From Trichormus sp. NMC-1 (lineage in GTDB: Bacteria > Cyanobacteriota > Cyanobacteriia > Cyanobacteriales > Nostocaceae), in assembly GCF_001858025.1 (NCBI RefSeq), contig NZ_LZQD01000002.1, forward strand, positions 280,557 to 344,556: DNA of 64,000 nt. Direction: 5' to 3'. Under the pieces are notes generated by a model. That model was not told where the DNA came from and did not search any database. It saw only the letters and a program-made list of their open reading frames with translations. Every line of letters begins with the position of its first letter. Positions within the stretch are counted from its first letter, which is position 1. Both the position numbers and the translations under genes were made by a program. Of the stretch, positions 9,977-17,593 are shown in pieces.

Positions 9977-10043
9977 CTATGAATGATCAATACATGGTTT
10001 CTGTGTTAGCAGCATCCATAGCAAACTATTCTCCTCTACTGTA

Positions 10044-10081
10044 ATTCCCCTGTCAACAGGATTTGAGACGCGCTAACCCTG
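10044..10081 (-). repeat. Right terminal inverted repeat
   Basis: Inverted counterpart of 8200-8237 (35/38 identity). Read on the minus strand it starts CAGGGTTAGCGCGTCTCAAA. The sequence immediately outside is the second copy of the 10-bp target duplication. Confidence 0.88.
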
Positions 10082-11307
10082 GTATTGCTTTTAAGACAAG
10101 TTTAATAGGAATTGGTTTGAGTTTTATATTAACAATATCCTATGGTTTCTGGAATACTAGTTTTGCAAAATATCAATTAATTAGTTCTTTAGAAGATTAT
10201 TTAGATAATATTTATCTTCCTCAAGTTCAAGGTGATGCTCGTCTTGATAGAATAGTTAATAGAATGGTAGATCAGCAAGATGTGTTTTTAACAAATTTTG
10301 GCGAAACAGTACGAGAAGCTGTAGAAAAATCTATGGGAAAAGTGGCACAACAAATTGCTGACGGAAATAGAGAAACTACAGATTTAGCTAGACAAGTCTA
10401 TGAAAAATTTACAGACGCTGCTGGAACTATATCTCGTGCTGCTAATGAGTTTGAAAATTCAATGTCAGAACTAAATTCAACATCTCAAATATTTAAAGAG
10501 TCTGCTGAAACTTTTAATAAAAGTGATTTTCCTTTAAAATTATCATTAGCTACAGTAGATTTGAGTAATACACAGCAAAATTTTTCCGAATCAGCAGCAA
10601 GTTTAGCCGCGACAACAGAATTAATTATAAATTCCTTAATTGAACTAGAAAATTGCAGTCAGAGTTTAATTAATTTAGGAGAAGATATCAAAGGTATTAA
10701 TCAAAGTTCAATTCAAGTATTAGATTTACATCAAACTAATCAAACTCAGATGAGTAAAATTATTCCTCAACTCCAACAAGGTGCTAATAGTTTTTCTGAA
10801 GCTATTAATAAACTTGATCAGTTAGAAATAAAAGTTAGCGATAAAGCTGATAGTTTGAATAATGTAGAAGTTTCGCTCAATCAATTATTAGAGTTTGTCA
10901 AATACAATTCAGAACTTGTAAAATACAACACAGAACAGATGAATGTAGCATTTGATAATTTAGGTGATAGCTTCATTTCTAATTTTTCCCAAAAAATTGA
11001 TCATAATCATCAACAATTTCAGACGGTTATCAGCAATATTGAAGGATACGCTAATCAATTTATCATTAAGTTTGACACTATTAAATTAGATTTAATAAGC
11101 TTATTACAAAATAACAATGTTGAATTAATTTCAGAATATAAAAACGTTAGTAATATTATTGTTCAAGGTATCAACAAGCAAACAGATATAAATACAAAAG
11201 GTTTAGAGATGATCATCAAAAATATTCAAGAATGTAATAAAAATTTGCATGATACGAAAAATTCTATTAACCAACTCAGACAAGTAATGAAAACACCAGA
11301 ATCATAG
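10082..11307 (+). pseudogene. 3' part of interrupted MotA/ZorA-like gene, coiled-coil tail
   Basis: Starts at the second target-duplication copy. Codes for the remaining channel helix (KTSLIGIGLSFILTISYGFW) and a roughly 370-residue cytoplasmic tail rich in Asn, Gln, Ser and Leu heptads, predicted long coiled coil. ZorA of Zorya systems likewise has a MotA-like core followed by a long intracellular helical tail. In the present allele a TTG at 10063 inside the right inverted repeat could start a 414-residue product, so a partial protein may be made. Joined to the 5' part (7727-8199 plus 10092-11307) the gene is 1689 bp, exactly 562 codons and a stop. It ends 57 bp before the MotB-like gene. 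Confidence 0.8.
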
Positions 11308-11364
11308 ATATAAACTTATAAAATTTCTTAATCACATTTGTTTGTAATCAAAAAGAATTAAATT

Positions 11365-12108
11365 ATGGCTCGTCGTTCACGCTACACAGAATATAACGAA
11401 GATTTAAATGTTTGGCAAGCATTTACAGATTTGATGTCTAATGCCTTTATGATATTAGTCTTATTTTTATTTCTAACTATTATCATCTCACAAATTACTA
11501 AAGATCAAAATAAACCTGTTAAAAATTCCGTTAATTTAGCGGTAAAAGTAAAACAATTAGAGCAGCAAGTAAAATATTTGCAAACCCAAATAAAGCCAAA
11601 AAAACAATCAACAGACACACCACCAATCATAGTTATCAAAGATCAAGGTGCTTACAGATTTGCTTCTGGTAGTGCAGAAATTCCTCAACAAATGTCAAAT
11701 TATATTTTGAAACAAATAGTACCGGAAATAGAAAATAGAACTAAACAATATGGCATTAACGTTGTCGAAATAATCGGACATACTGACGGACAACCTAATG
11801 GTAATATAACAAGTAATTTAGATGTGAATTTAGAAAATGTAGTTAGTGGTAACTTACCTGTCGGTAAACTCCAAGCTGGTTCTAATGCTGATTTAGGATT
11901 AATGCGGGCTTTATCAGTTGTCAAAGTGCTGCGTGATACCCAAAAAAAAGAAGGTAGACTATCTGGCTTATCATTTCGTGCTTATTCTGCGGCACAATTA
12001 ATATTACCAAATGGACAATTTGCAGGGATAGCGCGGAAAGAGGATGTAACAAGAAGACGAATTGAAATTCGCTTTACTCGTTTGGGAGAAGTTCGAGAAG
12101 TTAGGTAA
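11365..12108 (+). CDS. MotB/ZorB-like OmpA-domain protein
   Basis: 247 aa. One N-terminal helix follows an Asp in FTDLMSNAFMILVLFLFL; this Asp22 sits where MotB, ExbD and ZorB carry the proton-accepting Asp. A short coiled-coil linker (about residues 55-75) leads to an OmpA/MotB peptidoglycan-binding domain with FASGSAEIP, EIIGHTDGQPNG (about residue 137) and VTRRRIEIRF at the end. It should be the stator partner of the interrupted MotA-like protein, anchoring the complex to peptidoglycan in the periplasm. Last gene of the cluster. OmpA-family genes are known near one FtsZ-like family with vWA proteins. Function of the whole is inferred. Confidence 0.8.
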   Translation: MARRSRYTEYNEDLNVWQAFTDLMSNAFMILVLFLFLTIIISQITKDQNKPVKNSVNLAVKVKQLEQQVKYLQTQIKPKKQSTDTPPIIVIKDQGAYRFASGSAEIPQQMSNYILKQIVPEIENRTKQYGINVVEIIGHTDGQPNGNITSNLDVNLENVVSGNLPVGKLQAGSNADLGLMRALSVVKVLRDTQKKEGRLSGLSFRAYSAAQLILPNGQFAGIARKEDVTRRRIEIRFTRLGEVREVR

Positions 12109-12223
12109 AAAATAACATTAATATACTGTAGATATTTAGCAATCCTAAACCCTAACTAACTCCTAGCTTCTGAAATTCTGCTATACTTAAATATGGTTGA
12201 ATTAATTTGAGGTTAATACAGCA

Positions 12224-12742
12224 ATGACACAGGAATTAATAGACCTCAGAAATAGCATTTTAGAACAGCGTTATGCAGATGCTTTAGCTATTGTAGATGA
12301 ATTAGAGGGGATGAGTAAAAAGGCAATTTTACGGCAAATTAAGTCTTTTCTAAAAGTGCTGCTGATACATTTAATTAAAAATAAAATAGAGAAGCGGTTA
12401 ACAAATTCTTGGGCTGCATCTATTAGAAATGCCGTTTTAGAAATTCAAGATGTTAATCTCAAAGAAAATAAGAAATTATATTACATTAACTTAGATGAAT
12501 GGAATGATTATCTTGAACATGAAATAGATATAGCTATTCGAGATGCAAGCGTGGAAGTTTTGAATGGTGTTTACAGCCCTTTTCAACTCGCCGAAATGGT
12601 AGATAAAGAACAGATAATTCATCAAGCAAAATTTCTATTGAAATTGACTTATCAATATTCAGTTAAGGAATTACCGGCTATAATTGATGATTATTTAATT
12701 CAATTACCAGGTGGTGAAAATTGGAAGTTAGGGAAAAGGTGA
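12224..12742 (+). CDS. DUF29 family protein
   Basis: 172 aa, matching the cyanobacterial DUF29 family in start (MTQELIDLRNSILEQRYADA), core (KNKIEKRLTNSWAASIRNAV) and C-terminal LPGGENWK block. The family is abundant in multicellular cyanobacteria and has no established biochemical function. It is mostly helical, soluble, without signal peptide. It follows the MotB-like gene on the same strand by 115 bp with its own leader, so membership in that cluster is uncertain. Confidence 0.8.
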   Translation: MTQELIDLRNSILEQRYADALAIVDELEGMSKKAILRQIKSFLKVLLIHLIKNKIEKRLTNSWAASIRNAVLEIQDVNLKENKKLYYINLDEWNDYLEHEIDIAIRDASVEVLNGVYSPFQLAEMVDKEQIIHQAKFLLKLTYQYSVKELPAIIDDYLIQLPGGENWKLGKR

Positions 12743-12764
12743 TATTTGGTTTCTCTTAGATTCA

Positions 12765-14312
12765 CTAAACCCTACCAAATCCTCCACCTCCAGGAGTTTC
12801 TATCACAAAAATATCCCCAGGTTGCATCTCTACTGTAGCCGTGCTATCTAAATACTCTTCAGTTCCATTTTGACGTTTTATCCAATTCCTTCCTACTTTT
12901 CCCCCTTCTCCACCATTCAACCCAAAGGGAGGAATCAAACGATGGTTAGAAAGAATATTAGCTGTCATCGGTTCTAGAAACTTAATCCGACGAATTACCC
13001 CATTCCCCCCAGAATATTCTCCTTTACCACCACTATCAGCACGCAGACAAAAACTTTCTATTTGTACAGGATAACGGGTTTCTAAAACTTCAGGATCAGT
13101 CAACCGGGAGTTAGTCATATGTGTATGAACTCCATCAGTACCATCAAAATTAATCCCCGCCCCAGAACCACCGCAAATAGTTTCATAATATTGATATTTC
13201 TCATTTCCAAAAGTGAAATTATTCATCGTTCCTTGAGAAGCAGCCATCACACCCAAAGCACCATATAAAGCATCAACAATAGTTTGCGAAGTCTCTACAT
13301 TACCAGCGACTACTGCTGCGGGATAAATTGGGTTTAACATACAGCCTTCAGGAATAATTATTTCTAAAGGTTTAAGACATCCAGCATTGAGAGGAATATT
13401 ATCATCAACTAAAGTACGGAACACATATAAAACTGCGGCTTGAGTTACAGCTTTGGGAGCGTTAAAGTTACTATTTAGTTGCCAAGATGTACCAGTAAAA
13501 TCAATTACAGCACTTCGATTTATTCTGTTAATAGTGACTTTTACTTGGATTTTGGCATGATTATCCATTTCATAAATAAATGCACCATCTTTGAGAACAT
13601 CTATCGCTTTTCTAACTGCTTCTTCTGCATTGTCTTGGACAAATTTCATGTAAGCTTGCACTGTCTCAAGCCCGTATTGCCAAACCATTTTATTTAGTTC
13701 TTGAACTCCTCTTTCATTGGCGGCAATTTGTGCCTTAAAGTCTGCTATATTTTGGTTAGGGTTACGGGCAGGATAGGTATGATTTAAGAGTAATTGCTTT
13801 GTTTCTGGTTCTCGAAAATTTCCCTGTTCAACTAAGAGGAAATTATCAAAAATAATTCCTTCTTCTTCAACGGTGGTACTGTGAGGAGGCATAGAACCGG
13901 GAGTAATTCCGCCGATATCAGATTGATGTCCACGAGAAGCTACATAGAAAATAATTTGTGTTTCGTCTGTGTCAAAAACAGGAGTAATTGCTGTTACATC
14001 AGGAAGATGTGTTCCACCGTTATAGGGATTATTTGATAAATAAACATTACCTGCTTTTATGGTGTCACCTCTATCATTAATTAAACTGCGGACACTTTCA
14101 CTCATTGAGCCTAAATGTACGGGAATATGGGGAGCATTAGCAACTAATAATCCTGAAGCATCAAAAATAGCGCAAGAGAAATCTAGCCTTTCTTTAATAT
14201 TCACTGATGCTGCGGTGTTTTGCAGAACAATTCCCATTTGTTCGGCGTTAAATTGAAAGAGGTTTTTAAAGATTTCTAAACGGACGGGATCAGGTTGAGA
14301 TGTGGTGGACAT
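12765..14312 (-). CDS. hyuB: Hydantoinase B/oxoprolinase subunit
   Basis: 515 aa, the HyuB-type large subunit of ATP-dependent hydantoinases and 5-oxoprolinases, which open five-membered imide or lactam rings. Seen: SAxIFDASGLLVANAPHIPVHLGSM-type start (about residues 46-68), NNPYNGGTHLPD, and a Gly-rich end (ETPGGGGFGRV). Length is usual. The partner HyuA-type subunit is encoded upstream on the same strand but is separated by a Uma2 gene. It is probably cytosolic. Substrate (5-oxoproline or a hydantoin) cannot be told from sequence; 5-oxoproline salvage in glutathione turnover is the most likely. Confidence 0.88.
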   Translation of the reverse strand: MSTTSQPDPVRLEIFKNLFQFNAEQMGIVLQNTAASVNIKERLDFSCAIFDASGLLVANAPHIPVHLGSMSESVRSLINDRGDTIKAGNVYLSNNPYNGGTHLPDVTAITPVFDTDETQIIFYVASRGHQSDIGGITPGSMPPHSTTVEEEGIIFDNFLLVEQGNFREPETKQLLLNHTYPARNPNQNIADFKAQIAANERGVQELNKMVWQYGLETVQAYMKFVQDNAEEAVRKAIDVLKDGAFIYEMDNHAKIQVKVTINRINRSAVIDFTGTSWQLNSNFNAPKAVTQAAVLYVFRTLVDDNIPLNAGCLKPLEIIIPEGCMLNPIYPAAVVAGNVETSQTIVDALYGALGVMAASQGTMNNFTFGNEKYQYYETICGGSGAGINFDGTDGVHTHMTNSRLTDPEVLETRYPVQIESFCLRADSGGKGEYSGGNGVIRRIKFLEPMTANILSNHRLIPPFGLNGGEGGKVGRNWIKRQNGTEEYLDSTATVEMQPGDIFVIETPGGGGFGRV

Positions 14313-14389
14313 CTTTTTTACATAAATTAATTAACTTCAAATTAAACTGTAGGTTGGGTTGAGGAGCAAAAACCAACCTATATTTTTGC

Positions 14390-15091
14390 TTAAATAGTAT
14401 CTGGATCAATATTTAATTCCCGCAATTTCGCTGCTAAACGTTCTGCTCTTTGAGCTTCTTGTTCTGCTCTTTGAGTTTCTTTTTCTGCGGTTTCTTCAGG
14501 TGTAGGTACTAAATTTCCTTCTGGTGTGAAATAACGTAATAAACCTTGATAAATTCCCAAAGATAAGCCTAATTGTTCACTCCATAAACATCCTTTTTCG
14601 TTTGCTTTTACAGGTTGATATTTTCCATTTATTAACTGAAAACCTGCAAATTCTAATGTATAGGGATCAAACCAAAAATATTCGGGTGTGCGGAAAGTAT
14701 CTTGATAAAGTTCTTTTTTTGATTCTCTATCAATCTTAGCTGTTTTTGGTGAAAGAATTTCGACAATTACATGAGGATATTTACCATTTTCTTCCCAAAC
14801 TACCCAACTTTTACGAGTTTTTCTTTCAGTTCCTAAGACTACAAAAAAATCAGGCCCCCGGAAATTTTCTGTTTTTTTCTGATGCGGACTATAATAAATA
14901 CTCAGATTTCCCGCAGCATAAAAATCAGTTCTATCTTTCCATAACCATTCTAAACATTTGAAAAGTAAAATTATTTGTCGTAGATGTAGTTCTGTTTCCA
15001 CGGTCGGTTCATCACTATATAAATCACTGGGAGGAAAAATTACATCTGGAGAGATGTTTTCTTCCGATGCTATTTCTTGAGTAATCATCAT
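14390..15091 (-). CDS. Uma2 family (DUF820) PD-(D/E)XK endonuclease-like protein
   Basis: 233 aa. The core has the restriction-endonuclease-like pattern typical of Uma2: GPDFFVVLG, then PHVIVEILSPKTAKID, then RESKKELYQ and a YFWFDP strand. These families are hugely expanded in filamentous cyanobacteria and often mobile or dispensable. The C-terminus is a short Glu/Gln/Arg-rich coiled coil (ETQRAEQEAQRAERLAAKL). It sits between hyuA and hyuB on the same strand with gaps of 77 and 189 bp that hold small palindromic repeats. Activity in this family is not well established. Confidence 0.85.
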   Translation of the reverse strand: MMITQEIASEENISPDVIFPPSDLYSDEPTVETELHLRQIILLFKCLEWLWKDRTDFYAAGNLSIYYSPHQKKTENFRGPDFFVVLGTERKTRKSWVVWEENGKYPHVIVEILSPKTAKIDRESKKELYQDTFRTPEYFWFDPYTLEFAGFQLINGKYQPVKANEKGCLWSEQLGLSLGIYQGLLRYFTPEGNLVPTPEETAEKETQRAEQEAQRAERLAAKLRELNIDPDTI

Positions 15092-15193
15092 AATATGATA
15101 CCAAGTAGTTATTTTTTTATTCTAACATTAATTACTGTCATTAATGAATTGATAGATAATTTTGAATCTTATATTTTAAGTATAACTAAAATG

Positions 15194-15284
15194 GTAGGTT
15201 GATTGAAGAATGTATCCCGTAGGCATAACCCAACATTTTCGAGAGAAATTTTGTTGGGTTGCGCTGTCGCTTAACCCAACCTAC
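15194..15284. repeat. GTAGGTTG palindromic repeat (MITE-like)
   Basis: 91 bp bounded by GTAGGTTG and CAACCTAC with an inner inverted pair CCCAACA/TGTTGGG. Its right end supplies the stop codon of hyuA (15281-15283). A related degenerate copy lies at 14350-14380. Confidence 0.6.
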
Positions 15285-17386
15285 AATTTAAAAATGCGTT
15301 GCAAAATTAAATAATTGCGCTCAGTTAATGTTGCTTCCCAGTTAGCTTCAACTACAATTGTGCTGATTTTTTCAACAATAATTGCGGGTTGACTAATTCT
15401 ATCTCCTGGTTGTAAATCTTCCCGTCGATAAACAGGAGCATCATACCATTGATTAGCAGTAAACATCTTCACTATTTCAACTGATTTAGGTGCTACATTT
15501 TGGGGACGGTTACGAATAATTAAGGGTTCTTCAGGAGTATCCATTTTCTGAATTACTTCTACTGAGGCTGATTCGACAATTAAGATTTTCTCTGATTGAA
15601 TAAAACCATAACGAGATTTATGTTCGGTTTCAAATTCTTTTCGCATTAATGCCACATCATCGGCAAAATTAATGTTTAATGTAGAATTAGTTCCGTCATA
15701 TTTTAAATTAATCTTTTTAACTATTTCTTCTTTACTACTTGTTTCATCTGAGTTAATGGTACTTCTAGCTTGAATTTCTAAAGTATCCATTAAATGCTGT
15801 AAATGCGGGATTAATGATTGACTTAAAGGCTGTTCTACTCCCGCTTCTTTAATTGCTCTAACATCAGCTAATCCCATTCCATAAGCAGAAAGAACTCCTG
15901 CATAAGGATGCAGAAATATTTTTTTCATTCCTAATGTATCAGCAATTAAACAAGCAACTTGTCCCCCTGCACCACCAAAACAACAAAGTACATATTCGGT
16001 GACATCATAACCACGTTGGAGGCTGATTTTTTTAATTGCGTTTGCCATATTTTCTACAGCAATAGCAATAAATCCTGCGGCTACTTGTTCGGGTGTAGAA
16101 TTGTTACCTGTGACGGCTGTAATGTCTTGGGTTAATTTTATAAATAGCTTTTTGACGATATCTTGATCTAAAGGTAAATTGCCTGTATTTCCAAAAACAG
16201 AAGGAAAATATTGGGGGTGAATTTTTCCTAACATGACATTAGCATCTGTTACAGTTAATTGTCCTCCACGTCGGTAACAAGCTGGGCCAGGATTTGAACC
16301 AGCAGATTGGGGGCCAACACGATAACTAGAACCATCAAAAAAGAGAATTGAACCACCACCAGCAGCAATTGTATTAATTGCTAATACAGGGACTCGCATT
16401 CTTGCACCAGCAATTTCTGAATTCAATTGGCGTTCATATTCTCCTTTAAAATGGGCAACATCTGTACTTGTTCCTCCCATATCAAAGGTAATTACTAACT
16501 CAAAACCTGCTCTTTTACTGGTTTGAACTGCACCAACAATACCGCCGGCTGGACCGCTTAAAATACTATCTTTTCCTTGAAATTGTTGTGCGTCGGTTAA
16601 CCCTCCATCTGATTTCATAAACATTAATCTCACGTTGGGTAACTGACTGGCTACTTGATTAACATAGCGACGCAAAATCGGAGTTAAATAAGCATCTACT
16701 ACAGTTGTATCTCCTCGGCTGACTAATTTCATTAAAGGGCTAACTTGATGAGATATGGAGATTTGTGTAAAGCCGATTTCTTGAGCTATTTGTGCTACTT
16801 GTTGTTCGTGGTGGGGATAGCGATCGCTGTGCATAAAAACAATGGCACAACTACGAATTCCTGTGTTATAAGCTGTTTGTAAATCATTTTTAGTTTGTTC
16901 AATATTTACGGCTATTAATTCATTGCCGTGAGCATCATAGCGTTCATCTACCTCAATTACCTGTTCATAAAGCATGGAAGGTAAAACTATCTGCCTAGCA
17001 AAGATATTTGGACGATTTTGATAACCAATTCTCAAGGCATCTTTAAAGCCTTTAGTAATAGCCATAACCAAACGATCACCTTTCCTTTCTAACAGCGCAT
17101 TTGTTGCTACTGTTGTCCCCATTTTTACTACTTCTATTGCTTCATTAGGAATGGGTTCTTTGTTGGAAATACCGATAATATCCCGAATGCCTTGAATCGC
17201 TGCATCTTGATATTGTTCAGGATTTTCTGACAGTAATTTATAGACTATTACCCATTCTTGATTAGGCAGAGAAACAATTAAAAAACGTTCTGGATGTTTT
17301 GCAAGTCGGTCTACGATTGCTTGATTATTTGTAATAGCAACAATATCTGTAAATGTCCCACCTCGGTCAGCAAAGACTTTCAACAT
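15281..17386 (-). CDS. hyuA: Hydantoinase/oxoprolinase A subunit
   Basis: 701 aa. The N-terminus DRGGTFTDIVAI is the actin-like ATPase start of HyuA proteins. Later blocks TTVATNALLERKG, LSGPAGGIVGA, TFDMGGTSTDVA and GGAGGQVACLIAD are family signatures for the phosphate-binding and hinge elements. Together with HyuB it forms the ATP-driven ring-opening enzyme. Length is typical for the free A subunit; in many bacteria and in eukaryotic oxoprolinase A and B are one chain. The last codons run into a small palindromic repeat, so the C-terminus may have been altered by its insertion. Confidence 0.88.
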   Translation of the reverse strand: MLKVFADRGGTFTDIVAITNNQAIVDRLAKHPERFLIVSLPNQEWVIVYKLLSENPEQYQDAAIQGIRDIIGISNKEPIPNEAIEVVKMGTTVATNALLERKGDRLVMAITKGFKDALRIGYQNRPNIFARQIVLPSMLYEQVIEVDERYDAHGNELIAVNIEQTKNDLQTAYNTGIRSCAIVFMHSDRYPHHEQQVAQIAQEIGFTQISISHQVSPLMKLVSRGDTTVVDAYLTPILRRYVNQVASQLPNVRLMFMKSDGGLTDAQQFQGKDSILSGPAGGIVGAVQTSKRAGFELVITFDMGGTSTDVAHFKGEYERQLNSEIAGARMRVPVLAINTIAAGGGSILFFDGSSYRVGPQSAGSNPGPACYRRGGQLTVTDANVMLGKIHPQYFPSVFGNTGNLPLDQDIVKKLFIKLTQDITAVTGNNSTPEQVAAGFIAIAVENMANAIKKISLQRGYDVTEYVLCCFGGAGGQVACLIADTLGMKKIFLHPYAGVLSAYGMGLADVRAIKEAGVEQPLSQSLIPHLQHLMDTLEIQARSTINSDETSSKEEIVKKINLKYDGTNSTLNINFADDVALMRKEFETEHKSRYGFIQSEKILIVESASVEVIQKMDTPEEPLIIRNRPQNVAPKSVEIVKMFTANQWYDAPVYRREDLQPGDRISQPAIIVEKISTIVVEANWEATLTERNYLILQRIFKL

Positions 17387-17499
17387 TATTCAATTTCCTT
17401 AATGGTATAGAAATAGAATAATAACAATATTTAGAGTATTTTTATGGAAGACATCCTTTAAGGGGTACACCGAAACATACCCCCATAAACAATAATTAA

Positions 17500-17592
17500 T
17501 AGGACTTACGTAAAACAGAAACAATGTAGCGGTAATTCATGAATTACCGCTACACAGGAATAAGTTTTCAGTCACATCTTGCGTAAGTCCTA
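17500..17592. repeat. TA-flanked MITE with perfect inner palindrome
   Basis: The ends are TAGGACTTACG and CGTAAGTCCTA, inverted copies of each other. Inside, 17526-17553 is a perfect 28-bp palindrome (GTAGCGGTAATTCA and its complement). TA borders suggest an IS630/Tc1-mobilised element. It lies just past the Deg protease stop codon and could also act as a terminator. Confidence 0.7.
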
Positions 17593-17593
17593 A

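Larger units (their letters stand above)
8200..10081. mobile_element. Non-autonomous transposon-like element carrying gene cargo
   Basis: A 1882-bp insertion in the MotA-like gene. The ends are inverted repeats 8200-8237 and 10044-10081, both starting CAGGGTTAGCGC; they match at 35 of 38 positions and the three differences are transitions. An exact 10-bp target duplication flanks it. No transposase frame is visible inside, so it would need one in trans (a MITE-like or mobile-cassette design). Cargo: a secreted/membrane small protein (-), the start of a BciB-like gene (+), and a truncated WD40-J-domain gene (-). Near the right end a short frame with a GAGGAG site (around 9990-10040, minus strand) could be a transposase remnant. 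The family cannot be named from sequence alone. Confidence 0.85.

Noticed and set aside
3246-12108. Canonical Zorya system
   Set aside because: The MotA/MotB-like pair fits ZorA/ZorB, but no ZorC, ZorD helicase or ZorE nuclease is present; a tubulin-like and a vWA gene stand in their place. I call it Zorya-like at most.
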